Origin: DASUPK01 sp036276255
GTDB taxonomy: Bacteria; Actinomycetota; Thermoleophilia; Solirubrobacterales; 70-9
NCBI GenBank assembly: GCA_036276255.1
Contig: DASUPK010000201.1
Coordinates: 1 to 21,044 of the forward strand
Length of the DNA: 21,044 nt
Direction of reading: 5' to 3'
A program made the position numbers and the translations under genes. Within the stretch, counting starts at the first letter, position 1. Each line of letters starts with the position of its first letter. Shown one piece after another: positions 8,419 to 16,665 of the stretch. The notes under the pieces are model-generated. The model saw only the letters and a list, made by a program, of their open reading frames with translations. It was not told the origin of the DNA and did no database searches.

Positions 8419-9186
8419 GTGCTCTGGAAACTTCATCGTCACATTCGCGCCATCGTCGCAATCGCGGCGATCGCAGTGCTCGCCGCGGCCGCGGCGGCTT
8501 TCGCCGTGCCCAGGTTGACGGACGGCTCGAAATCGTCCCCGGACAAGCTCGCGGACACCAAGCTGGCGCCGAAGCCGTGGGCGGCCGACCCGCAGTACCG
8601 GCCGGGAGCCGAATCCCCGACCACCACCACGACGGAGGCTAAGCCGGCTCCGAAGGCCCCCGTCGACCCCAAGACGGGGCTACCTGCGGCCTCCGCGGGC
8701 AACAACGGCTCCTTCACGCCCCCCTCCCCGGCGGAGCGCAAGCGCGTCTACACCGCGACCCATCCGGTCGGAGGCAACGACTCCGCGCTGCTCCTCAACA
8801 GGACCGCGCTCGCCCCGCCCTCGGCGCCGGACCCGATCCGGGCGATGATCAGCGCCGCCAACCTGATCGTCGGGCAGCCCTACCGGTGGGGCGGGGGCCA
8901 CGGCTCGTTCCAATCGAAGGGCTACGACTGCTCGGGCGCCGTCAGCTACGCCCTGGCCGGGGCGGGGCTGCTCCAGACGCCCCTGACCTCAGGCCAGTTC
9001 ATGGGCTACGGCGAGTCAGGCCCGGGCCAGTGGCTGACCATCTACGCGAGCCCGACCCACGTCTACGCGGTGATCGCGGGCCTGCGCTGGGACACCGTCG
9101 GTGACGCGCGCGGCTCGGGACCCCGCTGGCATCCCTACGACGCCTACCCGAAGGGCTTCGTCGCGCGCCACGTCCCCGGGCTCTGA
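8419..9186 (+). CDS. Membrane-anchored NlpC/P60-like cysteine peptidase or amidase-like protein
   Basis: A 255-residue protein. Residues about 10-30 form a hydrophobic Ala-rich helix after basic residues (KLHRHIR), a signal anchor or signal peptide. A Thr/Pro/Ala-rich linker covers about 40-120. The C-terminal domain starts near PYRWGGGHG and has YDCSGAVSYAL, the NlpC/P60 nucleophile context (Cys171), with a possible catalytic His214 in SPTHVYAVIAG. This family usually cleaves peptidoglycan stem peptides outside the membrane. The domain is short, and the third catalytic residue could not be assigned with confidence. The start is fixed by GGGAGG eight bases upstream of GTG. Its stop is followed after 2 nt by the GT-C-like membrane protein, so a shared job in cell-envelope polymer work is plausible but inferred. 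Confidence 0.78.
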   Translation: MLWKLHRHIRAIVAIAAIAVLAAAAAAFAVPRLTDGSKSSPDKLADTKLAPKPWAADPQYRPGAESPTTTTTEAKPAPKAPVDPKTGLPAASAGNNGSFTPPSPAERKRVYTATHPVGGNDSALLLNRTALAPPSAPDPIRAMISAANLIVGQPYRWGGGHGSFQSKGYDCSGAVSYALAGAGLLQTPLTSGQFMGYGESGPGQWLTIYASPTHVYAVIAGLRWDTVGDARGSGPRWHPYDAYPKGFVARHVPGL

Positions 9187-9188
9187 CG

Positions 9189-11654
9189 ATGCTTTCGGCT
9201 CTGCTGGCGGGGGCCCTGATCGTCGCCGCCTCCCTGCTGCTCGGCTCGGCGGTCATGGCGATCGCCGGCCTGCCGCGGCATTCCCCTGTCGGGCCTGCCG
9301 CCGGGATCTCGGCGCTGCTGGTGATCTGCGGGATCGCCGTCAAGCTTCCCGGCCACGCGGTCACTGCGGCCGCGTTCACCGGTGTGGCCCTGATCGGCTG
9401 CTTCGTGGTCTTCGGCCGCACCCGCGTGCCGGCCGGAACCGTGCGGATAGGAGCGATCGTTGCCATGATCGGGGCCGCGCTGGTGGTCGCTATCCCCTTC
9501 GCCACCAGCGGCCGCGTCGGGATCCTCGGTCAGGGCCTCGTCAACGACGACATGGCCTCGCACCTGCTCTTCGCGGAGTGGATCGGCTCGCACGCCGGTC
9601 CGACGCCGGACCTGATCAAGGACGGCTACCCGCTCGGCCCGCACGCCATCGTGGCCGCGGTCTCGAAGGTGAGCGGGGCCAGCCTGATCCAGGGGTTCGC
9701 CGGGCTGACCGGCGCGATCGCCGTCCTCCTCGCTCTGACCGCCTACGGCGCTCTCGGCGGGATCCGGGGCTGGTTGCGGGTGCCGGGAGCCGTGCTGGCC
9801 GCGACCCCTTACCTCACCGCCGCCTATCTGGCTCAGGGGGCGTTCAAGGAGCCGCTGCTGGCGCTCGCGCTGCTCGGGTTCACGCTCGGGCTACCGGCCC
9901 TGCGAGGAACCTGGTCGGGCACGGGCGGGTCGGCGAGGGCCGCCATCCCGCTGGGCGTGATCGCCGCGGGCACGATCTACAACTACAGCTTCCCGGGGCT
10001 CGCCTGGCTGCTCGGCACGACGATCGTCTGGATGCTCGTCATCGGGCTGCGCGAGCACGACCTGCGCCTGGGGGAGCGGCTTCGCGGCGCCAGATCCGCA
10101 ATCGCGCTCGGAATTGGCATCCCCGTCGTCGCCGCGCTCCCGGAGATATTCCGGCTGGCGAGCTTCTCGAACTTCAAGGCGTTCAGCCCCTCGGGAACTG
10201 GCCCGACGGTGGGCTTCGGCAACCTGCGCCAGCCGCTCAACCCGCTCGAGGCGTTCGGCGTCTGGCCCTCGGGCGAGTTCCGGATCACGCCCGCCAACTC
10301 GACCACGCCGGAGATTGCCTTCTACCTGGGAGCGCTGCTCGCCCTGGTGGCGTTCGCCTGGGGACTCGGCCGGGCCCTGTCGCGGCGCGAGTCCGCGCTG
10401 CCCTCGGCGCTGCTCGCGTGCACGCTGCTCTACCTCGTGTCCCTCGCGGTCGGCACCCCGTACACCCAGGCGAAGGCGCTGGCGATCGCCGCGCCGCTGA
10501 TCATGCTGATCGCGGTGCGGGGGCTGCTCTCGGCCGACTCGCTGCCGGGTGAGGAGAAGGACGTGCCGGAGGGGGGAGGGGCGGCCTGGTGGCCGCCGAG
10601 AGCGCTGCGCCCGCTCACCGGCTTCGCGGTGCCGCTGCTCACCCTCGCCTTCGCGGCCGCTGCGGCGTTCTCGACTCTCCTGCCGCTGCGCCAGGCCGCG
10701 GTCGGCCCCGATTACCACCTCCAGGAGATGCTGCGCATGCGGCCGATAGTCGACGGCCAGAACGTGCTGTTTCTCGGTCGCGACAACTTCGTCTCCTGGG
10801 AGCTGATCGGATCGGAGGTCTACGCCCCGATCACCAACCACTACGACGTGGAGGAGGTCCACCCGCTCTACCGGGCGACGGACCTGAACGCGAAGTTCGA
10901 CTGGGACAACGTCCCGCCGTTCGTGATGAACAAGTTCAAGTGGGTGGTGACCACGAGCGCGGCGATGCAGAGCCAGGCACCCCCAGGATTCACGCCGCGG
11001 CTGCGAACCGGCGACTTCATCCTCTGGCACCGAGACCGGCCGGTGGGCCAGCGCCGCACCCTGTACGAGCCGATCAATCCCGGGGCGCCGCTCGATTGCA
11101 GCAACCCGGAGCAGGCCCCGATCACGAAGGTGAGGGGCACCGCGACGGTCTTCACGGTCCAGCCCGTGATCGGCAAGGTCTGGAACCCGAGCCCGGCCCT
11201 GACCCAGACCAAGCCTGCCCACATGCGGCTCTACCTGACCCCGGGCCGCTGGGACCTCTCGCTCCAGTACGCGAGCACGCAGCCGCTGCACGTCACGGCG
11301 AGTGGCCCCGGCCTCGCCTCCCCGTTCAGCACCGAGCTCCGAGCCAACCTGCTCTTCCGGGGCCCCTCTCCGTACTACCCAGTGGGCTCGATCGACGTCC
11401 GCAGGGCGGGCACGGCGATCGTCACCGTTGACGTCGGCGATCCGCCACCGATCGGACGCCTGCTCCGCACCGAGAGCAAGGCGTATCTGGCAGGCCTGGC
11501 CGCGACCCGTTCCGATCCCGCCCGCGAGACGATCCCGCTGAGCCAGGTGTGCGGACGATACGTCGACTGGTACGAGGTGGCACCGGGCACGCCGCCGAGC
11601 GCCCTGCGGGGCGTGGTCGCGCCGCAGGTGCAGCCGATCGAACCCGACGACTAG
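9189..11654 (+). CDS. Polytopic membrane protein, probable GT-C-type glycosyltransferase-like
   Basis: An 821-residue protein. Multiple hydrophobic helices fill roughly residues 1-505, including the N-terminal LLAGALIVAASLLLG and a helix near 480-500. A large soluble C-terminal region of about 315 residues follows, probably extracytoplasmic. Between early helices lies VNDDMASHLLFAEW (Asn119, Asp120, Asp121), the kind of acidic first-loop motif found in GT-C enzymes that use polyprenyl-phosphate sugars. A further loop has the AQGAFKEPLLA segment. This architecture resembles uncharacterised actinobacterial mannosyl/arabinosyl-transferase-like proteins. No specific family signature was recognised, so a donor or acceptor cannot be named. 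The ATG lies 2 nt after the upstream stop with no strong ribosome-binding site, indicating coupled translation. Its TAG stop is also the start of the putative -10 of the next small gene. Confidence 0.75.
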   Translation: MLSALLAGALIVAASLLLGSAVMAIAGLPRHSPVGPAAGISALLVICGIAVKLPGHAVTAAAFTGVALIGCFVVFGRTRVPAGTVRIGAIVAMIGAALVVAIPFATSGRVGILGQGLVNDDMASHLLFAEWIGSHAGPTPDLIKDGYPLGPHAIVAAVSKVSGASLIQGFAGLTGAIAVLLALTAYGALGGIRGWLRVPGAVLAATPYLTAAYLAQGAFKEPLLALALLGFTLGLPALRGTWSGTGGSARAAIPLGVIAAGTIYNYSFPGLAWLLGTTIVWMLVIGLREHDLRLGERLRGARSAIALGIGIPVVAALPEIFRLASFSNFKAFSPSGTGPTVGFGNLRQPLNPLEAFGVWPSGEFRITPANSTTPEIAFYLGALLALVAFAWGLGRALSRRESALPSALLACTLLYLVSLAVGTPYTQAKALAIAAPLIMLIAVRGLLSADSLPGEEKDVPEGGGAAWWPPRALRPLTGFAVPLLTLAFAAAAAFSTLLPLRQAAVGPDYHLQEMLRMRPIVDGQNVLFLGRDNFVSWELIGSEVYAPITNHYDVEEVHPLYRATDLNAKFDWDNVPPFVMNKFKWVVTTSAAMQSQAPPGFTPRLRTGDFILWHRDRPVGQRRTLYEPINPGAPLDCSNPEQAPITKVRGTATVFTVQPVIGKVWNPSPALTQTKPAHMRLYLTPGRWDLSLQYASTQPLHVTASGPGLASPFSTELRANLLFRGPSPYYPVGSIDVRRAGTAIVTVDVGDPPPIGRLLRTESKAYLAGLAATRSDPARETIPLSQVCGRYVDWYEVAPGTPPSALRGVVAPQVQPIEPDD

Positions 11655-11657
11655 GAT
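11652..11657 (+). promoter_or_regulatory. Putative -10 element of the 28-residue membrane peptide
   Basis: TAGGAT begins on the stop codon of the GT-C-like gene and ends exactly 6 nt before ATG 11664, the ideal spacing for a leaderless transcript. Confidence 0.35.
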
Positions 11658-11663
11658 CGGCAC

Positions 11664-11750
11664 ATGCCGCGCCTCTGGGCCGCCAGCCTGGTGATCCTGG
11701 TGATCTGCCTGCTCGCCTCGATGGTGATCGCCATCGTCAAATTGAGCTGA
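11664..11750 (+). CDS. Small single-pass membrane peptide (28 aa), hypothetical
   Basis: The open frame encodes MPRLWAASLVILVICLLA followed by SMVIAIVKLS and a TGA stop. The peptide is one hydrophobic helix flanked by an N-terminal Arg and a C-terminal Lys, in the manner of genuine small transmembrane proteins. It has no recognised family. It starts 9 nt after the GT-C-like gene's stop, behind a TAGGAT hexamer at leaderless spacing, and ends about 100 bp before the UspA gene. It may be an accessory subunit of the upstream membrane protein. Short hydrophobic frames also occur by chance, so this is a candidate only. Confidence 0.45.
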   Translation: MPRLWAASLVILVICLLASMVIAIVKLS

Positions 11751-11811
11751 GCGGCCGCTCGTGGCCGCGTTTGATGGCGAAGCAATGCCGCGCTCGGCGC
11801 GCCTCGCCAAG

Positions 11812-11817
11812 TAGTAT
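11812..11817 (+). promoter_or_regulatory. Putative -10 element of the UspA gene
   Basis: TAGTAT in the 100-bp gap before the UspA gene. It would give a leader of about 27 nt that includes the AGGAGG ribosome-binding site. No clear -35 at normal spacing. Otherwise the gap at 11751-11850 holds nothing recognisable. Confidence 0.35.
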
Positions 11818-11840
11818 CGGCGCGCAAACCCGGCATGGCG

Positions 11841-11847
11841 AGGAGGG
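11841..11847 (+). promoter_or_regulatory. Ribosome-binding site of the UspA gene
   Basis: AGGAGGG just upstream of ATG 11851. It selects the ATG over the GTG at 11848, which would sit directly on the Shine-Dalgarno. Confidence 0.6.
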
Positions 11848-11850
11848 GTG

Positions 11851-12294
11851 ATGTTCGAGCGCATAGTGGTTGGAACCGACGGCTCTGAGACCGCCACGGA
11901 GGCGGTGCGGACGGCGATCGAGCTGGCCAAGCTCTCGAACGCGAAGCTCGAGATCGTCAGCGCCTACGAGCCCGTCCCGCAGTCGCGCCTCAAGGACGAG
12001 GGGCAGGGAATCTCGGGCGACGTCGCATACGCCGTGAATCCCCGCGAGGACGTCCAGTTCGTGCTCGACAAGGCCGCGGCCGAGGCGAAGAAGGCGAAGA
12101 TCGATGTCGTCACCCACCCACGCGAGGGCGATCCCGCGGACGCAATCCTCGACGTCGCCGAGGAGAACGACGCCGACCTCGTCCTGGTCGGCAACAAGGG
12201 CATGACCGGGGCGCGGCGCTTCCTGTTGGGCAGCGTGCCCAACAAGATCTCGCACCACGCGCCCTGCGACGTCTGGATCGTCAAGACGACCTGA
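11851..12294 (+). CDS. Universal stress protein, UspA family (ATP-binding type)
   Basis: A 147-residue single-domain Usp protein. It begins MFERIVVGTDGSETA, with the conserved Asp of beta1. It ends with LVLVGNKGMTGARRFLLGSVPNKI, matching the G-2x-G-9x-G-[ST] ATP-binding signature, followed by HHAPCDVWIV. Members bind ATP and modulate stress physiology in the cytoplasm; the partner is unknown. The start is set by AGGAGG. The gene is followed after 4 nt by the secreted PQQ-propeller gene, so the two are likely co-transcribed. Confidence 0.93.
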   Translation: MFERIVVGTDGSETATEAVRTAIELAKLSNAKLEIVSAYEPVPQSRLKDEGQGISGDVAYAVNPREDVQFVLDKAAAEAKKAKIDVVTHPREGDPADAILDVAEENDADLVLVGNKGMTGARRFLLGSVPNKISHHAPCDVWIVKTT

Positions 12295-12298
12295 ATCG

Positions 12299-14857
12299 AT
12301 GAGCCGCCCTTCGTTCGGGCAGGGGGTGGTGGCGATCGCTGTCCTGCTCGCGCTGGTCTTCGCCGACGGGGCCTCGGCCTACTCCTACGACGTGCCGGTC
12401 CAGGCGAAGTCGCCGTGGCCCGAGATGCGGCGCGACAGCCGCAACACGGCTTCGAGCCCCATCCACGGGCGGTACCGGGGCGAGGGGCCCTGGGCATTCG
12501 CCACCAAGAGGGGCATCTTCAGCACCCCGGTCATCGGCGGGGACCACACGGTCTACGTCGGCTCCGCCGATCACGTCTTCTACGCGCTGCGACCCGACGG
12601 TCGGCCGCTGTGGAGGTTCCGGACGGGCGGCATCATCGACGCGGCCGCCGCGATCGCCCGGCACTCGAAGGCCCTCCGGAGCGCGCCGATCACCATCGGC
12701 TCGGGGGATGAGCGGCTCTACCGGCTTCGAACCACCCCCGGCCTCTCCCGCAAGCGCAGGATCGTCTGGAGCTTCACACCGACGCTGCCTCCCGCCGGCG
12801 GGCAGCAGGTGAGCTGGTGGGAGGGAAACGTCGCAATCGGGCCCGGCGGGACGATCTACGCGGGCAACACCGGGGGCGCGGCCTATGCGCTCAACCCGGA
12901 TGGAACGCTCCGCTGGGCGGCTCAGCGGGGACAGTCGGTCTGGACCACTCCGGCGTTCGGCCAGGGGACGGAGGCCGGCAACTCCTTCTGGGGCTCGGTC
13001 GACCTCTACGCGTTCTCGCTCGACCAGAACGGCCAGCAGCGGTGGCAGACCTTCACGCCGGGCTACGTCACATCGTCGCCGGCGCTCGGATCGGATGGGA
13101 CCGTGTACGTCGGCTCGTTCGATCACAGCCTCTACGCACTCGACCCGGACACCGGCGCGGTCCGGTGGAGCTTCGCCACCGACGCGCACATCTACAGCTC
13201 ACCCGCGCTCGCCGACGACCCGGATGGGCGCACCACCGCCATCTACATCGCGTCCTCGGACGGCTCGGTCTACGCACTCGATCCCTCGGGTCACCCGCTG
13301 TGGCGATACGACACGGGTGACCCGATCCGCTCATCTCCCGTCCTGGGCCGGAAGCCGAAGGGTGGCGGCCGGATCCTCTACGTCGGATCGTCGAACGGCA
13401 AGCTCTACGCGCTCGACGCGGCGACAGGCAGGCGCAGATGGTCGTTCGACACGACCCCGCGGGACCCCGCGCTCCGGGATCGCAATGACCTGAACGGCTC
13501 ACCGGCGCTGGGCCGCCGCGGCGTCTACATCGGTGGAGAGCACGGCCGGGTCTGGTTCGTGCCCTACGACTACTGCCTCCACGGACGGAATCGCCGCTGT
13601 GACCGGAAGCCGGGCCAGGACTTCGGCAAGAACCTCAACCGCATGTTCTTCGTGACCCCCGGCGGGACCACCGTGGCGGCGAGCAAGGACATCCGGATCC
13701 CGCCCGCCACGGTTCTCGCGACTCGTCTGATCGTGCGCAAGGGCGGGGTGACCGAGGATGCGGCGCTTCAGGCCACCGGATCCTCCGACCAGCTCGTCAC
13801 TGCGAAGCCGGAATTCGCCTTCACGACCCAGCTGTCGGGCGACGGTCACTACCTCTTCATCCGGCCAACCGGACTGCTGCGCCCGAACACGCGATATCGG
13901 ATCCACGTCGGCGGTGGCTGGCGGGTTGGAGCGTCGCCGGGGACCGATTCCGGCGTCGTCGACACGACCCTCTCGGTCCGCACGCGCCCCTCCCGGGGCA
14001 AGCTCCCGCTCAGGGTGCGGAGGCATTCAACCTCCGCGTTTTCGATCAGCAGGCTCGCGATTCCGCTCCCGCCCCTGCTGCCGAGCGTCAACCAGATCGG
14101 CTTCGACAGCTACGACATGATCGCCGGGATGCTCGCGAGGACCAAGGCCAAGCCGCACGGCCCCGGCCGGGCTCTGCTCTGGGTCATCGGCGCCCGGCGC
14201 GATCGAAACGGCGTGCTGCAGCCCGATCCTTCCGGCAACTTCCAGTTTCCGCTCTCGGGCGCCTATCGGCGTGACGCGATGAGCCTGAGCTCGCCTGACC
14301 TCAGCCTCCAGTTCAGCTTCGGCCCGGTCCCGCTGCGGCTCTTCGATCTGCGCGGCCAGATCGCCCCTGACCTGGCGCTGCGACCGGGGGCGGGCATCTA
14401 TTCGGAGACCACCTGCTCCGATGTCCCGAACTACAGCGCTCAGCTCCACATCGCCGGGGTCTGCAACGCGCAGGACACGCTGGCCGCCTCGGGGACGCTT
14501 CTCACCCACGGCTACGGCGAGCGGGCGGCGAACAGAAAGCCGAAGGGCGTACGGCTCTCGTCGCTGCAGCTGACCCGACCCGAGGGCGGCAGCCCCGGAG
14601 CTGTGGTCGCGACGCTGGCCCGCTCGCGAGGCGCTCGCTATCCAGCGAGCCGTCATGTCGGCTCGATCCTGCTGACCGGGCCCGGGGGAGAGGTCGTGCC
14701 GCTCGACTACCGGAGTGAGACGAGCCCGGGAACGGACTCCCGAGGGAACCTGCAGTCGATCAGGCTCACCCTGCCGCCCGGCACGGCGCTCCCCGAAGCC
14801 GTCCGGGCATACGTCATCCTGGACGTGTTCCCGCTCGCGGTCCGGGCCCTGCAGTGA
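12299..14857 (+). CDS. Secreted PQQ-type beta-propeller protein with unrecognised C-terminal half
   Basis: An 852-residue exported protein. A signal peptide is visible at residues 1 to about 25 (hydrophobic VVAIAVLLALVFA, cleavage probably after ASA). Residues about 45-420 carry at least six PQQ/YVTN-like blades with the repeat 'YVGS-x-D/N-x-x-x-YAL-D-x-x-G-x-x-x-W', near residues 84, 183, 267, 317, 360 and 408. There is no sign of quinoprotein-dehydrogenase active-site motifs, so this is more likely a binding or scaffold propeller than an enzyme. An Ig-like (Big_5-type) segment follows at about 455-560 (LLRPNTRYRIHVGGGW). Residues about 575-852 form a domain I do not recognise; it contains two cysteines near TTCSDVP and GVCNAQD. 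It starts 4 nt after the UspA stop and converges to within 1 nt of the next gene. Confidence 0.82.
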   Translation: MSRPSFGQGVVAIAVLLALVFADGASAYSYDVPVQAKSPWPEMRRDSRNTASSPIHGRYRGEGPWAFATKRGIFSTPVIGGDHTVYVGSADHVFYALRPDGRPLWRFRTGGIIDAAAAIARHSKALRSAPITIGSGDERLYRLRTTPGLSRKRRIVWSFTPTLPPAGGQQVSWWEGNVAIGPGGTIYAGNTGGAAYALNPDGTLRWAAQRGQSVWTTPAFGQGTEAGNSFWGSVDLYAFSLDQNGQQRWQTFTPGYVTSSPALGSDGTVYVGSFDHSLYALDPDTGAVRWSFATDAHIYSSPALADDPDGRTTAIYIASSDGSVYALDPSGHPLWRYDTGDPIRSSPVLGRKPKGGGRILYVGSSNGKLYALDAATGRRRWSFDTTPRDPALRDRNDLNGSPALGRRGVYIGGEHGRVWFVPYDYCLHGRNRRCDRKPGQDFGKNLNRMFFVTPGGTTVAASKDIRIPPATVLATRLIVRKGGVTEDAALQATGSSDQLVTAKPEFAFTTQLSGDGHYLFIRPTGLLRPNTRYRIHVGGGWRVGASPGTDSGVVDTTLSVRTRPSRGKLPLRVRRHSTSAFSISRLAIPLPPLLPSVNQIGFDSYDMIAGMLARTKAKPHGPGRALLWVIGARRDRNGVLQPDPSGNFQFPLSGAYRRDAMSLSSPDLSLQFSFGPVPLRLFDLRGQIAPDLALRPGAGIYSETTCSDVPNYSAQLHIAGVCNAQDTLAASGTLLTHGYGERAANRKPKGVRLSSLQLTRPEGGSPGAVVATLARSRGARYPASRHVGSILLTGPGGEVVPLDYRSETSPGTDSRGNLQSIRLTLPPGTALPEAVRAYVILDVFPLAVRALQ

Positions 14858-14858
14858 T

Positions 14859-15311
14859 CTACTCGTCCAGAAGCTCGAGCAGCGCCTGCTCGTACTGGGC
14901 GCGCTCGAAGGTGAAGCCGAAGCCTTCGTAGTCCCAGTCCGGCCGGGTCGGCTGCTCGAACTCGTCCCAGGTGATCGTGTCGTCATCGACGGTCACCCGG
15001 GCGAGCAGCGGCGAGCAGCCCACCTCGCCGCAGTGGCAGCTCAGCAGTGCCGTCTTCTGCGACGGGCCGGGGGAGAGGGAGGGGCCGGGGTTGCCCAGGA
15101 ACTGGCTGGCGAGGTCGATCCGGATGTAGCCGGGGACGAGGCCCACGTACGTCCCGGCAAGCTCCTCTTCCTCGTCGGCCTCGGCGGAGGGCAGCTCCGC
15201 CCGCCGCGCCAGCTCGACGAGATCGGTGCCGTTGACCTCGATCCTGATCTGCATCAGGTCATCCGCGTACTCGCCTCCCGCCGGCGCGAGCTCAAAGGCC
15301 ACCTCGTCCAT
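14859..15311 (-). CDS. Conserved-looking hypothetical protein with Cys/His-rich motif (150 aa)
   Basis: A 150-residue cytoplasmic acidic protein without a signal peptide or membrane helix. The central motif SCHCGEVGCSPLLARV contains three cysteines and one histidine in a compact turn. It is followed by ITWDEFEQPTRPDW, where Trp/Glu/Phe look conserved by composition. I recognise no named domain; a small zinc-binding or structural turn is possible. The start ATG sits behind an AACTAT hexamer at leaderless spacing. It lies only 10 bp downstream of the subtilase stop on the same strand. The 3' end is 1 nt from the PQQ-propeller stop. Amino-acid content is protein-like, unlike the R/S-rich shadows on the other frames, which supports it being real. 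Confidence 0.72.
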   Translation of the reverse strand: MDEVAFELAPAGGEYADDLMQIRIEVNGTDLVELARRAELPSAEADEEEELAGTYVGLVPGYIRIDLASQFLGNPGPSLSPGPSQKTALLSCHCGEVGCSPLLARVTVDDDTITWDEFEQPTRPDWDYEGFGFTFERAQYEQALLELLDE

Positions 15312-15317
15312 GCTCAG

Positions 15318-15323
15318 ATAGTT
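15318..15323 (-). promoter_or_regulatory. Weak candidate -10 of the 150-aa hypothetical gene
   Basis: AACTAT on the minus strand (within TAACTAT) ends 6 nt before the ATG, overlapping the subtilase stop codon. It keeps the key -11 A and -7 T but lacks the first T. Confidence 0.22.
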
Positions 15324-16665
15324 AGCAGCCCGGAGCCCTGGCCCGGACCGCCGCCGCGGCGTCGATCAGGCCGGCGCCGAAGAGGCGCGGATCGTACGGC
15401 TGGCCCAGCTGGGCGTCGGTGTGGCGGGCGGTGGCCTTGAGCTGGCACTCGACGGCGCTCGGCGAGCTGCCGACGACGTGGCTCGCGATGATCATCGCCG
15501 CGACGCCCGAGACGTGCGCGGCGGCCATCGAGGTCCCCTCGTAGCCGCCCGGGTAGCCGAAGTTCGTGAACCCGGGGCCGTCGAAGGTGAGCTGGAAGAT
15601 CGGCAGCCCGCGGGTGAAGAGCGGGTCGTCGCTCCCGCAGGTGCTGAGCAGCGGGAAGCCGCCGCCAGGCGCGACGAGGTCGAGTCCGGCGCCTGTGCGC
15701 GAGTCGCTCGCCAGGCAGGCGTCCTTGGTCGTGCGGCCGACGCCGACCACGTGCGGCGCCCCCGCCGGAAAGGCGACCGGCTCGCCGTTCTCGTTCCCGG
15801 CCGCGGCGACAACGAGGGCGCCTCTCTTGAACGCGAACTTGATCGCCGAGCAGATGCCCTTGATCTTGGTGCAGCTGTTGACACCGAGGGAGAACTCGAA
15901 GCTCATGTTGATCACCTGCGCCTTGTGGGAGGCCGCGTAGCGGATCCCCTTGGCGATGTTCCGCGCCGTGCCGAAGCCCTCGGAGTCGAGCACCCGGACG
16001 GGCATGATCCTCGCCTTCGGCGCGAGCCCAGTCAGCGCGACGTGGTTGTTGTCGCGCTCGGCGATCGTGCCGGTGACATGGGTGCCGTGCCCGTCCTCAT
16101 CCACCGGCACCTTGTCCTTGTCGACGGGGTCGTATCCGGGGAGAAACTGGTTCCGGGAGAAGTCGGGGCTGCGGCGGAACTGCGGCTTCTTGTTCATGTA
16201 GGCGATGCCGGTGTCGAGCACCGCCACGCGGGCCCCCCTCCCGAAGGCGGCGCCGCGCTGCTTGAGGATGTCCCAGGCCTCGGGGGCATTCAGGCCGCCC
16301 TTCGCCTGGTAGGGAGCCGCGGTCTCGCCGCAGAGCGAGCCACACGGCAGGAAGTTCCACTGGGTCCGCTGCCAGCCCTCCGGCGTACCGGACGGCCCGG
16401 GATCGTTGGGGATGGCCGACGCGTGGGCCACGTAGTTCGGCACCGCGTAGGCGACCGCCGGGTTGGCGGCCAGCGCCTGCTGGGCGGTGGAGACGCCGAC
16501 GCCCTGAGGCAGATCCAGCACTCGCTCGGCGCCGCCGTCAAACTTGACGAGCAGCTCGCCGGGGACGTAGGGAGCCTGAGGCGGGGTATCGGCAGCCGAG
16601 GCAGCGGTGGCCCAGATGGCGGCCGCGGCCAGGACGAGCGTGGTTGTGGCGATCAGCTTTCGCAT
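15322..16665 (-). CDS. Secreted subtilisin-like serine peptidase (S8 family)
   Basis: A 447-residue exported subtilase. The N-terminus is a classic signal peptide (MRKLIATTTLVLAAAAIWA, cleavage near ASA-AD). A short propeptide-like segment (PGELLVKF, then Ala-rich helix/strand) follows at about 33-90. The catalytic triad is complete: Asp151 in VAVLDTGIA, His193 in GHGTHVTG and Ser379 in EGTSMAAAHVSG. The oxyanion Asn291 lies in AAAGNENGE. Six or more cysteines in the mature region (PCGSLCG, NSCTKIKGIC, KDACLA, STCGSD) suggest disulfides, consistent with an extracellular location. The frame is open 84 codons further upstream, but ATG 16665 directly precedes the signal peptide. It diverges from tadA across a 100-bp gap. 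The substrate is unknown, probably general proteolysis. Confidence 0.92.
   Translation of the reverse strand: MRKLIATTTLVLAAAAIWATAASAADTPPQAPYVPGELLVKFDGGAERVLDLPQGVGVSTAQQALAANPAVAYAVPNYVAHASAIPNDPGPSGTPEGWQRTQWNFLPCGSLCGETAAPYQAKGGLNAPEAWDILKQRGAAFGRGARVAVLDTGIAYMNKKPQFRRSPDFSRNQFLPGYDPVDKDKVPVDEDGHGTHVTGTIAERDNNHVALTGLAPKARIMPVRVLDSEGFGTARNIAKGIRYAASHKAQVINMSFEFSLGVNSCTKIKGICSAIKFAFKRGALVVAAAGNENGEPVAFPAGAPHVVGVGRTTKDACLASDSRTGAGLDLVAPGGGFPLLSTCGSDDPLFTRGLPIFQLTFDGPGFTNFGYPGGYEGTSMAAAHVSGVAAMIIASHVVGSSPSAVECQLKATARHTDAQLGQPYDPRLFGAGLIDAAAAVRARAPGC

Noticed and set aside
9891..11930. A 679-codon minus-strand open frame opposite the membrane-protein gene
   Set aside because: Arg/Glu/His-rich without motifs, mirrors the membrane-protein gene and crosses into the UspA gene region.
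12281..13189. A 302-codon minus-strand frame opposite the propeller N-terminus
   Set aside because: Arg/Asp/Pro-rich shadow; the plus strand shows a signal peptide and propeller repeats.
12850..13440. Possible DNA repeat array
   Set aside because: The similarity is at protein level only (propeller blades); the nucleotide copies are diverged and need no separate explanation.
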